Translations under genes and position numbers: made by a program | Assembly: GCA_003446655.1 (NCBI GenBank) | Contig: DMCZ01000227.1 | Span: forward strand, 23,920-52,926 | Length of the DNA stretch: 29,007 bases | Direction: 5' to 3' | Origin: Thauera sp. | GTDB lineage: Bacteria; Pseudomonadota; Gammaproteobacteria; Burkholderiales; Rhodocyclaceae | Shown here: positions 1 to 7,734 of the stretch, piece by piece | Position numbering within the stretch: the first letter of the stretch is position 1 | Layout of the letters: every line of letters begins with the position of its first letter | Notes under the pieces: generated by a model | Told to the model about the DNA's origin: nothing | Database searches by the model: none | What the model saw: the letters and a program-made list of their open reading frames with translations, nothing else

Positions 1-201
1 CGCCGCGCCGGCCACCACCATCGGCCATGTTCGCCGGCTGGCGCGCGCAGTCGCGCGGGCCAGGAAGCGGTGCCCGCACTGGGTGCAGCGAAAGGGGTGC
101 ATCCCGGGGTGGCTCACGCGCTCGTCGTGCGAACGCCAGCGCGACTGCCGCGTCTCCGTCGATCCGCAGGCGGTGCAGGCAGTCTGGATGGATGTCGTCA
201 T
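1..201 (-). CDS. Small zinc-ribbon protein, partial (C-terminus beyond window)
   Basis: The minus-strand frame opens with ATG at 201 and stays open to the window edge, giving 67 visible residues. It begins MTTSIQTACTACGST and carries a C-x2-C pair (TACTACG) and a second C-x2-C pair (FRCTQCGHRF), which together form a zinc ribbon. It is clearly a paralogue of the gene just upstream (216-455): both share the pattern C-x2-C, a W-R-S box, acidic and basic residues, then R-C-x2-C-x-H-R-F. After the ribbon comes an Arg-rich stretch and the start of a hydrophobic run (WPMVVAGAA), so a C-terminal membrane anchor like its neighbour's is plausible but cut off. Only 14 bases separate the neighbour's stop from this start, so the two are probably co-transcribed. 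I know no function for it. The reading frame is well supported by the paralogy. Confidence 0.7.
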   Translation of the reverse strand, partial: MTTSIQTACTACGSTETRQSRWRSHDERVSHPGMHPFRCTQCGHRFLARATARASRRTWPMVVAGAA

Positions 202-215
202 GTGCTCAGGCCTGC

Positions 216-455
216 TCAGTTCTTCCAGATCCACAGGATCGTGATTACCGCAATCATCAGGATCAGCGTGCTGCCTCCGACCGCAGCCACGACCGGGTTG
301 TCGAGCAGCGCACTTTTCGGCGCGGGGGCATGGAAGCGATGCACGCAGGACATGCACCGCCACGCGCGCTCACCTGCGTGTTCGCGTTTCTCGTCTTCGG
401 AGCGCCAGGGCGACTCGCGGCAGTCGGTGCCGTCGCAGCGGGGGCAGGTGGGCAT
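216..455 (-). CDS. Small zinc-ribbon protein with C-terminal membrane anchor
   Basis: This 79-residue protein starts MPTCPRCDGTDCRES. A zinc ribbon is formed by C-x2-C near residue 4 and C-x2-C (WRCMSCVHRF) near residue 35. It is followed by a single hydrophobic segment near the C-terminus (roughly residues 53-76, ending ITILWIWKN), which suggests a membrane-tethered protein with the ribbon in the cytoplasm. I chose ATG at 455 rather than the upstream in-frame start at 503 because AGGATT lies just before it and the ribbon then begins at once, as in the paralogue at 1-201. The gene is first in a two-gene tandem with that paralogue. A perfect TATAAT lies about 65-70 bases upstream. Zinc-ribbon plus one transmembrane segment is common among uncharacterised bacterial small proteins, so no function can be assigned. 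Confidence 0.75.
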   Translation of the reverse strand: MPTCPRCDGTDCRESPWRSEDEKREHAGERAWRCMSCVHRFHAPAPKSALLDNPVVAAVGGSTLILMIAVITILWIWKN

Positions 456-519
456 GGTGAATCCTGAGCAGGCCGGGCTAGGGCTTGCAGCATTTGTGCG
501 CATTGATCAACTGGCCGGA

Positions 520-548
520 ATTATAGGTACAAAAGCCGGCGTTGCAGC
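520..548 (-). promoter_or_regulatory. Putative sigma-70 promoter for the zinc-ribbon pair
   Basis: On the minus strand a perfect TATAAT -10 element occupies 525-520. The -35 candidate (CTGCAA, 547-542, 16-base spacer) is weak. Transcription would start near 513, giving a leader of about 58 bases before the ATG at 455. A self-complementary TTGATCAA (503-510) lies at the predicted start of the transcript and could be an operator. Confidence 0.4.
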
Positions 549-629
549 GCGATCTCACGCCTGCTCGGACGTTGACAGGGCTCAACTCAAAGGTCGCGCG
601 TAGGCGGTCCGTCTGCGGCGCCAAAAGGC

Positions 630-665
630 AAAAGGGCAGCCTTTCGAGGCTGCCCTTTTGCGCTG
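630..665 (-). terminator. Rho-independent terminator of nrdJ
   Basis: A perfect 12-bp stem (630-641 paired with 648-659) with a 6-base loop (642-647) lies 41 bases beyond the nrdJ stop at 700. The core pairs are GGGCAGCC with GGCTGCCC, and the arms end in AAAA and TTTT. The symmetry could let it work in both directions, but only nrdJ ends here. Confidence 0.85.
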
Positions 666-699
666 GTGCGTCAAACGACCCGGCTCGGGTCGGTCATGC

Positions 700-3588
700 T
701 CAGCCGCAGGTTCCCACCGCGCCGCACGCGGTGCAGAAATCGCAGCCGTCCTTGCGGATCACCGTGTGGTTGCCGCACTCGTTGCACAGCGCGCCCTGCA
801 TCAGCTTGGGCTCGTTGTCGTCGCGCGGCGACTCGAGGATGCCCATCTCGCGCGTCGGGTAGCCGCGCTCGTCGAGCACGCCGAGCATGGCGTAGCGGTG
901 GATGATGAGCTGGGCGAGGTAGGCCACCGTGCTCGGCCAGTTCTGCTGGCGGCGGGTGCCGGGCACGAAGGCCATGAAATCGCCCAGCGGCTCGGGGTAG
1001 TCGAGCAGCTTGCGCAGCTTCATGCCGATCCAGGCCGGGTCCATGACGCGCATGTCGAGCGACAGGATGCGGGTCAGGCCGTCCAGCGCGCGCGGGTAGT
1101 TGCCCGACAGCCACACCGAGTAGGGGCGGGTGACGCCATCCGGCAGGGTGATCTCCTTCAGGCCGAGCACGAAGTCCTCGCCGGTGGCCGGGTTGTAGAT
1201 GTCCACCGTCCACGACAGCGTGCCATCGGTGCCGGTCTTGGGCTCTTCCAGGCTGAACAGGGTGTCGAGCACGCCGTTGCTCTCGTCTTCCTTGTCGAAC
1301 ACGCCGAGCTTCTCGCAGCGGTAGTTCACCACCTGGGCGAAGGCGGACACCACGCCGGGCACCAGCTTCTTCTCGCCGTGCGGCGGGAAGGGCATCTCGA
1401 AGGAACGCTCGCCCACGGTGCGGGCCAGGGTGTCGAGCTTGAGCTTGAGCCAGCCGCGGTCGTTGGCGCGCATGTCCATCGACAGGGTCTTGGCCACCGC
1501 ACCCAGGCCGCGCGGCTGGTCGGCGCCGTTGACCCACACTTCGAACGGGAAGCTGCCGCCGTTGTTGCCCACCTGGCCGACGAAGAGCGCGAAGCCGCCG
1601 GTCGGGGTGTTGAGCATGTAGGTCCACGCCAGGTTGCCATCGGGCAGATCCGGACGGCCCGGCCAGCGCAGGCTGGAGAGCACCGGGGCGGGCAGGTTCT
1701 TGATCGACAGGCGCTTGTTGGCGTCAGCGATCTCGACGTCGTGCGGCTGCTTCTGCTCGGCGGTCGGGGTCACCGACAGCACGGAGCCGAGCACGTTGTT
1801 GGGACGGTAGGTGGCGAGCCCCTTCAAGCCGGCCTTCCAGGCGGTGAGGTAGAGGTCCTCGAACTCGGCGTAGGGGTAGTCCTCGGGCACGTTCACCGTC
1901 TTCGAGATGGACGTATCCACATACGGCGCGACCGCCGCCACCATGTCCTTGTGCGCCTGCGCGGAGATCTCGAGCGCGGTGACGAAGGACGCCGGCAGCT
2001 TGTCGACGTTGCCGCCGAGGTGCTTGTACAGGCGCCAGGCGTAGTCCTCGACTGCGTACTCCTTGAAGGTGCCGTCGGCCATGCGCTTGCGGCGGGTGTA
2101 GGTGTAGGAGAAAGGCGGCTCGATGCCGTTCGAGGCGTTGTCGGCGAAGGCGAGGCTGATGGTGCCGGTGGGGGCGATCGACAGCAGGTGCGAGTTGCGG
2201 ATGCCGTTCTTCCGGATCTTGTCCTTGACCTCGGCCGGCAGGCGCGAGGCGAAGTTGCCGCCCGAGAGATACAGATCAGCGTTGAACAGCGGGAAGGCGC
2301 CGCGCTCGCGGGCGAGCTCGCTTGAAGCCAGATAGGCGCGGTTGCGCATGTACTCGGAGATCTTGCGCGCTTCCTCGCGCGCCTCGGGCGTGTCGTAGCG
2401 CTGGCCGAGCATGATCAGCGCGTCGCCCAGGCCGGTGAAGCCCAGACCCACGCGGCGCTTGGACTGCGCTTCGGCGTGCTGCTGCTCGAGCGGCCAGTGG
2501 GTGGCTTCGAGCACGTTGTCGAGCATGCGGATGGAGACGTCGACCACCTTGCCGAAGCCGGCGTAATCGAACTCGGCCTTGTCGGTGAACGGGTTCCTGA
2601 CGAACAGCGTCAGATTGATCGAGCCCAGGCAGCAGCAGCCGTAGGGCGGCAGCGGCTGCTCGGCGCAGGGGTTGGTGGCCTCGATGGTCTCGCAGTAGTA
2701 CAGGTTGTTGTCCTGGTTCATGCGGTCGAGGAACAGGATGCCCGGCTCGGCGTGGTCGTAGGTCGAGCGCATGACCTGGTCCCACAGCTCGCGCGCGCGC
2801 ACCTTGCGGTACACCCACAGGCCGTCGTCGCGCTGGTAGGCGCCGGCTTCCTTCAGCTCTTCGGTGGGCTCGGCCTTGTGCACCAGCTCGACCTCACCAT
2901 CAGCCTCGACCGCCTGCATGAAGGGGTCGGTGACGCCGACCGAGATGTTGAAGTTCGTGAGGTCGCCTTCGTCCTTGGCGTGGATGAATTCCTCGATGTC
3001 CGGATGGTCGCAGCGCAGCACGCCCATCTGCGCGCCGCGGCGGGCACCGGCGGATTCCACCGTCTCGCACGAGCGATCGAACACGCGCATGTAGGACACC
3101 GGGCCGGAGGCGTTCGAGGCCGTGCCCTTGACCAGCGCGCCCTTGGGACGGATCGACGAGAAGTCGTAGCCGACGCCACCACCGCGGCGCATGGTCTCGG
3201 CGGCCTGGGCGAGCGCAGTGTAGATGCCGGGGCGGCCGTCGACCGCTTCGGTGACCGAGTCGCCGACCGGCTGCACGAAGCAGTTGATCAGGGTGGCGGC
3301 CAGCGTGGTGCCGGCGGCGCTGTTGATGCGGCCGGCGGGCACGAAGCCTTTTTCCTGCGCCTCGAGGAACTTGGCTTCCCAATGGGCGCGCTTGTCTTCG
3401 GACTCGATCGCGGCCAGCGCGCGGGCGACGCGGCGACGGACTTCGGCGACGGTCTGTTCGTCGCCCTTGGCGTACTTCTCGACGAGCACCTCGCCGGAGA
3501 TCTCCTGCATCGGCAGGTTGGCGGCGGAGGGCTTGGTGGTGGTTTGGGTGGACGCGCTGGAGGTCTCGCTCATGGTCTTTTTCTTCAT
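700..3588 (-). CDS. nrdJ: Vitamin B12-dependent (class II) ribonucleotide reductase NrdJ
   Basis: This 962-residue class II enzyme reduces ribonucleotides to deoxyribonucleotides using adenosylcobalamin to make the thiyl radical, with no need for oxygen. The N-terminal redox cysteine is C103 (LINCFVQP). The radical motif N-P-C-A-E places the thiyl cysteine at C308, and the partner redox cysteine is C319 inside a run of three cysteines (YGCCCLGS, 318-320). Beyond the barrel, about residues 655-760 and 790-900 hold two related segments of the TSCPD type found at the end of long NrdJ proteins. The last 28 residues are a Cys-rich tail (CNECG and CDFCTACG) that probably binds zinc or relays reducing equivalents. 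The start is either ATG 3588 (MKKKTMSE) or ATG 3573 (MSETSS). Neither has a strong ribosome site, though AAGAAA precedes the second. No B12 riboswitch was recognised upstream. Confidence 0.95.
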   Translation of the reverse strand: MKKKTMSETSSASTQTTTKPSAANLPMQEISGEVLVEKYAKGDEQTVAEVRRRVARALAAIESEDKRAHWEAKFLEAQEKGFVPAGRINSAAGTTLAATLINCFVQPVGDSVTEAVDGRPGIYTALAQAAETMRRGGGVGYDFSSIRPKGALVKGTASNASGPVSYMRVFDRSCETVESAGARRGAQMGVLRCDHPDIEEFIHAKDEGDLTNFNISVGVTDPFMQAVEADGEVELVHKAEPTEELKEAGAYQRDDGLWVYRKVRARELWDQVMRSTYDHAEPGILFLDRMNQDNNLYYCETIEATNPCAEQPLPPYGCCCLGSINLTLFVRNPFTDKAEFDYAGFGKVVDVSIRMLDNVLEATHWPLEQQHAEAQSKRRVGLGFTGLGDALIMLGQRYDTPEAREEARKISEYMRNRAYLASSELARERGAFPLFNADLYLSGGNFASRLPAEVKDKIRKNGIRNSHLLSIAPTGTISLAFADNASNGIEPPFSYTYTRRKRMADGTFKEYAVEDYAWRLYKHLGGNVDKLPASFVTALEISAQAHKDMVAAVAPYVDTSISKTVNVPEDYPYAEFEDLYLTAWKAGLKGLATYRPNNVLGSVLSVTPTAEQKQPHDVEIADANKRLSIKNLPAPVLSSLRWPGRPDLPDGNLAWTYMLNTPTGGFALFVGQVGNNGGSFPFEVWVNGADQPRGLGAVAKTLSMDMRANDRGWLKLKLDTLARTVGERSFEMPFPPHGEKKLVPGVVSAFAQVVNYRCEKLGVFDKEDESNGVLDTLFSLEEPKTGTDGTLSWTVDIYNPATGEDFVLGLKEITLPDGVTRPYSVWLSGNYPRALDGLTRILSLDMRVMDPAWIGMKLRKLLDYPEPLGDFMAFVPGTRRQQNWPSTVAYLAQLIIHRYAMLGVLDERGYPTREMGILESPRDDNEPKLMQGALCNECGNHTVIRKDGCDFCTACGAVGTCG

Positions 3589-3674
3589 CCGTGGTGGTTC
3601 GTGGGACGGACTGAAGAATAGCGCGTAAGCTTCGAATGCGCAAAAAAATTAAAGTGTTTAAAAACAGTAACTTA

Positions 3675-3722
3675 GATTTTTTATTTGTATCCGACTGATT
3701 TTTGATCCACTACATCTAGTAG
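3675..3722. promoter_or_regulatory. Candidate paired NrdR boxes upstream of nrdJ
   Basis: The 16-mer at 3707-3722 (CCACTACATCTAGTAG) matches the known NrdR box pattern aCaCwAtATaTwGtgt at about 11 positions and has the CTA/TAG dyad. A poorer, half-matching site (ending TTTGTAT) lies at 3675-3690, 32 bases centre to centre, which is the usual spacing for paired NrdR sites. They sit about 90-135 bases before nrdJ in an AT-rich patch that contrasts with the GC-rich surroundings. NrdR is the ATP/dATP-sensing repressor of ribonucleotide reductase genes. The first box is reasonable and the second is weak. Confidence 0.4.
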
Positions 3723-3792
3723 CAAAAATGTCGTTTCTGAAACCCGAAATCCCTGTGTTTACGCGGGTTTGCAGTGAATTGCTGGGTCCCGT

Positions 3793-4638
3793 TCAACGCG
3801 GGAAGAACAGGGCAAGGTAGGCCGCGAGGTTAAGCTCGGCATCCTCGCGGATGTTGGGTAATTGCTCGGGGGCGAGTCCGATCAGCGGCCAGACGTCGGC
3901 GTCGATGGCGGCGGCGGCTTCCGCGCTCGCCTCGCCCTTCGTGTCGGCCTCGGCGATCCTGCGCGCAAGATGCAGTGCGGCGGCCTCGGCGGCGAAGGCA
4001 CCGCCGAGGCGCGGGAGCATCTGTGTGCCGATTGCACCGGCGAAGCGGTCGGGGAGCTGCCAGCGGTCCATCAGCGCTGCGCCGACCTCGGCGAAGTCGC
4101 AGCCGACGATGCGACGCTCGGCCGCATCGAGGGCCTCCTTGCCGGTTTCGGCTTCGCGCCGCGCCATCGCCGCCAGCTCGGGCACGGTCTGGTAGAGGAC
4201 GAGGTGCCCGATGTCCGCGAGCACGCCGATGACGAACAGGCGCTCGGCCATCGGTTGCGCGGCCGTCTGCGCAGCGGCGCGCGCCGCCAGGCCGGTGAGC
4301 AGGCTGCTGCGCCAGAAGCGCTGCATGTCGAGTCGTGCGGGCCGAATGCCGGCAAAGGTGGCCTGCAGCGACATTGCCAGCACGAGGTCGTGCACCTGCT
4401 GCAGGCCGAGCAGGGTGACTGCCCGCAGCACGTCGTCGATGCGTCCGCGCGGGCCGTACAGCGCGCTATTGACCAGGCGCAGCAGACGCGCGCTGAGCGC
4501 CGGGTCGGCGCCGACCAGGCGCGCGACCTCGACGATCGAGCCCTCGGGCGACTCGACCTGCGCCCTGACGCGCTCGTACACATCGGGCAGCGAGGTCAGG
4601 GTTTCGATCTGGCTGACGAGTTCCTGGGCGGAATGCAT
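3793..4638 (-). CDS. HDOD domain signalling protein
   Basis: This 281-residue soluble protein is almost entirely one HDOD domain (about residues 5-210). Family features are visible: an N-terminal helix with TSLPDVYERVR, then IVEVARLVGADPALSARLLRLVNSALYG, then AVTLLGLQQVHDLVLAMSL, and the degenerate HD region LADIGHLVLYQ. HDOD proteins resemble HD phosphohydrolases but generally lack a complete metal-binding set, and they act as output or scaffold domains in motility, biofilm and cyclic-di-GMP circuits. No receiver, GGDEF or EAL domain is attached, so the partner is unknown. It lies 27 bases after the stop of the cation efflux gene (4666-5643) on the same strand, so the two are likely co-transcribed, although no functional link is known. 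The next gene downstream is nrdJ, separated by an AT-rich regulatory gap. Confidence 0.85.
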   Translation of the reverse strand: MHSAQELVSQIETLTSLPDVYERVRAQVESPEGSIVEVARLVGADPALSARLLRLVNSALYGPRGRIDDVLRAVTLLGLQQVHDLVLAMSLQATFAGIRPARLDMQRFWRSSLLTGLAARAAAQTAAQPMAERLFVIGVLADIGHLVLYQTVPELAAMARREAETGKEALDAAERRIVGCDFAEVGAALMDRWQLPDRFAGAIGTQMLPRLGGAFAAEAAALHLARRIAEADTKGEASAEAAAAIDADVWPLIGLAPEQLPNIREDAELNLAAYLALFFPR

Positions 4639-4665
4639 GGCGGCGTCCTTGGCGGCTGAGGGCGA

Positions 4666-5643
4666 TCAGGGGGTCGGGTCACTGCCCGGCGAGGGCGGCT
4701 GCGCGGTCTTGCGGGCACTGCGCGGCGTGAACACCAGCGGCTGGGCAGGCGGGAGCTCCGGCTGCAGGGTGGCATGCTCGATGCCGAAGCGGGTCTGCAG
4801 CAAGCGGCGCTCGGCGGCGAGCACGGCCGGCCAGAGCGCGGCGTCGCCGAGCACCACATGGGCCGACAGCGCGGTGCCGTGCGAGTCGATGCTCCAGATG
4901 TGCAGGTCGTGCACCGAGCGCACGCCGTCGATGGCCGCCATCGCGCGCCCGACCTCGGGCAGCGACAGGCCGTCGGGCACGCCCTCGAGCAAGGTGTTGA
5001 GCACGCGGCGCAGCAGCGACAGCGTCGAGAACAGGATCAGCCCGCAGATCAGCATGGTCAGCATCGGGTCGATCGGCGTCCATCCGGTGTAGAGGATGAC
5101 GACGCCCGAGGCGAGCGCCGCCACCGAGCCGAGCAGGTCGCCGATGACGTGCAGCAGCGCGCCACGGGTATTGAGGTCGGCCTCGCCGCGGGTGAGCAGC
5201 CAGGCGACGACGATGTTCAGCACCAGGCCGCCGAGCGCGACCAGGATCACCGCCTCGCCAGCCACCTCGCGCGGATTCATCAGGCGCTCGACCGCATGCC
5301 AGACTAGGCCGCCGACCACGGCGAGCATGAACAGGCTGTTGACCAGAGCCGCCAGCGCCTCGACCCGGCGCAGTCCGTAGCTGTGGCGATCGCTCGGCGC
5401 CCGCTTCGCCACCCGGGCCGCAATCGCCGCGAGGCCGAGCGACATGGCGTCGGTGAGCATGTGACCGGCATCGCCGAGCAGCGCCAGCGAACCCGACCAC
5501 CAGCCAGCGATCGCCTCGACCGCCGCGAAGCCGAGCGTGAGCGCCAGGGCCAGCGGCAGGAAGCGGCTGGCAGCGTGGTCGTGATGGTGATGGTGATGCC
5601 CATGCTCATGGGCGTGATGCGCGTGATCGTGCGCGTGCTGCAT
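4666..5643 (-). CDS. Cation diffusion facilitator, zinc-type efflux transporter (CzcD/ZitB-like)
   Basis: This 325-residue inner-membrane metal/proton antiporter exports Zn2+ and similar ions. The first 23 residues contain 14 histidines, a metal-collecting tail. Six transmembrane helices follow. The transport site is visible as D58-x2-H61-x3-D65 in helix II (GDAGHMLTDA) and H165-x3-D169 in helix V (HVIGDLLGS), the Asp/His set typical of zinc-type members. The cytoplasmic C-terminal domain carries HDLHIWSID, followed by a Pro-rich tail. The start at 5643 is favoured because AGGAAG sits 7 bases upstream and the His-rich tail is conventional. A longer in-frame start at 5751 would add 36 Arg-rich, unlikely residues. 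It is the first gene of a probable unit with the HDOD gene and is divergent from ttrB. Confidence 0.93.
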   Translation of the reverse strand: MQHAHDHAHHAHEHGHHHHHHDHAASRFLPLALALTLGFAAVEAIAGWWSGSLALLGDAGHMLTDAMSLGLAAIAARVAKRAPSDRHSYGLRRVEALAALVNSLFMLAVVGGLVWHAVERLMNPREVAGEAVILVALGGLVLNIVVAWLLTRGEADLNTRGALLHVIGDLLGSVAALASGVVILYTGWTPIDPMLTMLICGLILFSTLSLLRRVLNTLLEGVPDGLSLPEVGRAMAAIDGVRSVHDLHIWSIDSHGTALSAHVVLGDAALWPAVLAAERRLLQTRFGIEHATLQPELPPAQPLVFTPRSARKTAQPPSPGSDPTP

Positions 5644-5705
5644 CGAATCGCTTCCTGTCGATCGGGGTGCCTCGATTATGCCCCGTGGGGCTTGGAGGCG
5701 TGGCG

Positions 5706-5735
5706 GACGGTTTTCGCGCAATAGGTAAAACCGTC
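5706..5735. repeat. 9-bp inverted repeat in the cation efflux-ttrB intergenic region
   Basis: GACGGTTTT (5706-5714) and AAAACCGTC (5727-5735) are exact inverted copies separated by 12 bases, so the arm centres lie 21 bases apart, two DNA turns. The repeat is about 87-116 bases before ttrB and 63-92 bases before the divergent efflux gene. It may be an operator for a dimeric regulator such as TtrR. It lacks a terminator-like T-run. Confidence 0.45.
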
Positions 5736-5765
5736 TAGCCCGCTGCTTCATCTCCCCAATTTTTG

Positions 5766-5784
5766 TAGGGCTATCGAAGGCCTA
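5766..5784. promoter_or_regulatory. Imperfect palindrome, candidate regulator site before ttrB
   Basis: The 19-base TAGGGCTATCGAAGGCCTA is an imperfect dyad with six matched pairs per side (TAGG/CCTA plus CT/AG), lying 38-56 bases before the ttrB start. Its size suits a FixJ/NarL-type regulator dimer, so TtrR is the obvious candidate. A second short exact dyad, GTGG-CAT-CCAC, follows at 5787-5797. No FNR-type TTGAT-N4-ATCAA site was found. Assignment to TtrR is inference from position only. Confidence 0.35.
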
Positions 5785-5821
5785 GAGTGGCATCCACGCC
5801 AATGGCTCGTGGAGTACCGCA

Positions 5822-6589
5822 ATGAACAAGGCTTTTGAAACCCCCGATTCGGCCGCCGGTGCCGCTCCGGCCTCGGCTTCGCGCCGCAACTTCCTGCGCG
5901 GCGTGCCGATGGTGACCGCCGCGGCGGCCGTGGCGCCGCTGCCGGCGATGGCAAGCACCGGCAAGCAGCAGTGGGCAATGCTGATCGATGTGCGCAAGTG
6001 CATCGGCTGCCAGGCCTGCACCGTGTCCTGCATCCAGGAAAACGCCGTGCCCGAGGGCAGCTTCCGCACCGTGGTGTCGACCTACAGCGTCAAGCTCACC
6101 GACAGCGCCCAGCCCGCCGGCACCTACGTGCTGCCGCGCCTGTGCAACCACTGCGACAACCCGCCGTGCATCCCGGTGTGCCCGGTGAGCGCCACCTACA
6201 AGCGCGAGGACGGCATCGTCGCCGTCGATGGCGACCGTTGTGTGGGCTGCGCCTACTGCGTGCAGGCCTGTCCCTACGACGCGCGCTTCATCAACCACGA
6301 GACCAACAAGGCCGACAAGTGCACCTTCTGCGCTCACCGCGTGGATGCCGGCCTGCTGCCCGCCTGCGTCGAGACCTGCGTCGGCGGCGCGCGCATCTTT
6401 GGTGACATCAACGACGCCGAGGGCGAGCTCGCCCGCCGCCTCAGGGAAGCGCAGCCGCAGCTGAAGGTGCTCAAGCCCGAGCTCGAGACCGCGCCGCGGG
6501 TGTTCTACATCGGCCTCGACGAGCGCTTCACCGGCAAGGTCGAGGGCCAGGGCACGCTGTGGAAGCCGCGCAGCCTGCCGCATGCCTGA
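5822..6589 (+). CDS. ttrB: Tetrathionate reductase subunit B, four-cluster ferredoxin
   Basis: This 255-residue exported iron-sulfur subunit relays electrons from the membrane subunit TtrC to the catalytic subunit TtrA. A twin-arginine signal is present (SRRNFLRG, R21-R22, then an Ala-rich stretch ending near AMAS). Sixteen cysteines in four ferredoxin-like groups would bind four [4Fe-4S] clusters: C60/63/66/70, C108/111/116/120, C140/143/146/150 and C167/170/182/186. Segments such as RLCNHCDNPPC and ADKCTFC follow the Salmonella TtrB sequence closely as I recall it, which favours this assignment over DmsB or PhsB types. The start is ATG 5822, preceded by GGAG 10 bases upstream. It is first in a ttrB-ttrC-ttrA operon, with ttrC starting 22 bases later. 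Confidence 0.95.
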   Translation: MNKAFETPDSAAGAAPASASRRNFLRGVPMVTAAAAVAPLPAMASTGKQQWAMLIDVRKCIGCQACTVSCIQENAVPEGSFRTVVSTYSVKLTDSAQPAGTYVLPRLCNHCDNPPCIPVCPVSATYKREDGIVAVDGDRCVGCAYCVQACPYDARFINHETNKADKCTFCAHRVDAGLLPACVETCVGGARIFGDINDAEGELARRLREAQPQLKVLKPELETAPRVFYIGLDERFTGKVEGQGTLWKPRSLPHA

Positions 6590-6611
6590 ACCGCACGCGA
6601 GGAGATCCATC

Positions 6612-7709
6612 ATGAACCCGAACATCGTCGAAACCCTCAACGTCGCGCGCGAAGTCGCCTGGCTGCCGTGGGCGGTGCAGTACTTCTTCCTCATCGGCCT
6701 GTCCTATGGCGCGTACCTTTTGTCGCTGCCGGGCATCGTCTTCCGCCGCCCGGGCTGGACGGGCATTTCGCGCCTGGCCCTGCTTGGCGCGCTGGTGTGC
6801 GGCCTGGCCGCGCCGGTGGCGCTGCTCGCCGACCTCCATCAGCCGGGGCGGTTCTGGCACTTCTACGCCTGGTTCACGCCGAGCTCCTGGATGTCGTGGG
6901 GCGCCTTCTTCATCCCGGTGTATCTGGGCGGGCTGCTGATCTACGCCTGGCTGGCCTTCCGCCCCGAGCTGGCGCGCCATGCCGAGAGCGGCGGCAAGCT
7001 CGCCGGGCTGGCGAGCGTACTCGCCTACGGCGGCCACGAAAGCCGTGGCGCGCTCAAGGCTGCGGCCTTGCTCGCCTTCGTCGGCGCGGCGCTGGTCGCG
7101 CTGTACACCGGCGCCGAGGTCGCGGTGGTGCGGGCGCGTCCGCTGTGGAACACGCCGTTGCTGCCGCTGCAGTTCTTCATCACCGCGTTTGCCGGTGCGG
7201 TCGGCCTGGCGCTGCTGTTCAACCGCTTCAGCGTGCGTGACGAGGCTGCCAACCGCCGCATGGCCGGCGTGCTGGCCGCGACCCAGGTGCTGGCGCTGGC
7301 TGTGGGGGCGCTGTGGCTGGCGTTGGGCGTGAGCGGCATCTCGCCGGTCCATGCCCAGGCCCTCGCCGAAGTCGGCCCCTCGGCCAACTGGCAGCTCTCG
7401 GCGGCGTGGGCGGTGGCGGCCACCGTGCTGACCCTGGTGCTGGCCTGGAAATGGCCCGGCTCCGGCCTGCTGATCGGCCTGCTGGCGCTGCACTCGGCGT
7501 GGATGATGCGCTGGTCCATCTTCATCGGCGGCCAGGAGGTGCCCAAGACCGGCGCCGGCTACTACACCTATTCGCTGCCGCTCGGCCCCGAGGGCCTGCT
7601 CGGCATCGTCGGCACCGCCGGGCTGTGGATCTTCCTCTTCGTCCTCATCACCACCTTGCTGCCGCTCGACCGCCTCGCCGCCGGCAACACCGACAAGGCT
7701 GCCGCCTGA
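6612..7709 (+). CDS. ttrC: Tetrathionate reductase subunit C, NrfD-type membrane protein
   Basis: This 365-residue polytopic inner-membrane protein of the NrfD/PsrC family has about nine hydrophobic segments. It anchors the TtrAB complex on the periplasmic face and oxidises quinol. Typical features are the start with an AWLPWAVQYFFLIGLSYGAYL segment and the helix-rich body with few charges, ending in a short cytoplasmic tail. The start is ATG 6612 with AGGAGAT 6 bases before it. The ORF could begin at 6582, but that would overlap the end of ttrB and has no ribosome site. The family alone does not identify the substrate; that comes from the flanking ttrB and ttrA. ttrA starts 25 bases downstream behind AAGGAG. 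Confidence 0.92.
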   Translation: MNPNIVETLNVAREVAWLPWAVQYFFLIGLSYGAYLLSLPGIVFRRPGWTGISRLALLGALVCGLAAPVALLADLHQPGRFWHFYAWFTPSSWMSWGAFFIPVYLGGLLIYAWLAFRPELARHAESGGKLAGLASVLAYGGHESRGALKAAALLAFVGAALVALYTGAEVAVVRARPLWNTPLLPLQFFITAFAGAVGLALLFNRFSVRDEAANRRMAGVLAATQVLALAVGALWLALGVSGISPVHAQALAEVGPSANWQLSAAWAVAATVLTLVLAWKWPGSGLLIGLLALHSAWMMRWSIFIGGQEVPKTGAGYYTYSLPLGPEGLLGIVGTAGLWIFLFVLITTLLPLDRLAAGNTDKAAA

Positions 7710-7734
7710 GCGCGGGCGCCCAAGGAGAAACATC

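Noticed and set aside
658..2325. A 555-codon plus-strand open frame opposite nrdJ
   Set aside because: Antisense shadow, and it starts inside the nrdJ terminator region.
3589..3792. Cobalamin riboswitch upstream of the B12-dependent nrdJ
   Set aside because: I looked for the conserved B12-box and the expected long structured leader. The region is AT-rich, about 200 bases, and shows neither.
5581..5640. Short tandem repeats in the efflux gene start region
   Set aside because: The repeated ATG/GTG-like triplets are simply His codons of the metal-binding tail.
5644..5821. FNR or sigma-54 site before ttrB
   Set aside because: No TTGAT-N4-ATCAA. A TGGCAT at 5788 does not have GC at the required distance for a -12 element.
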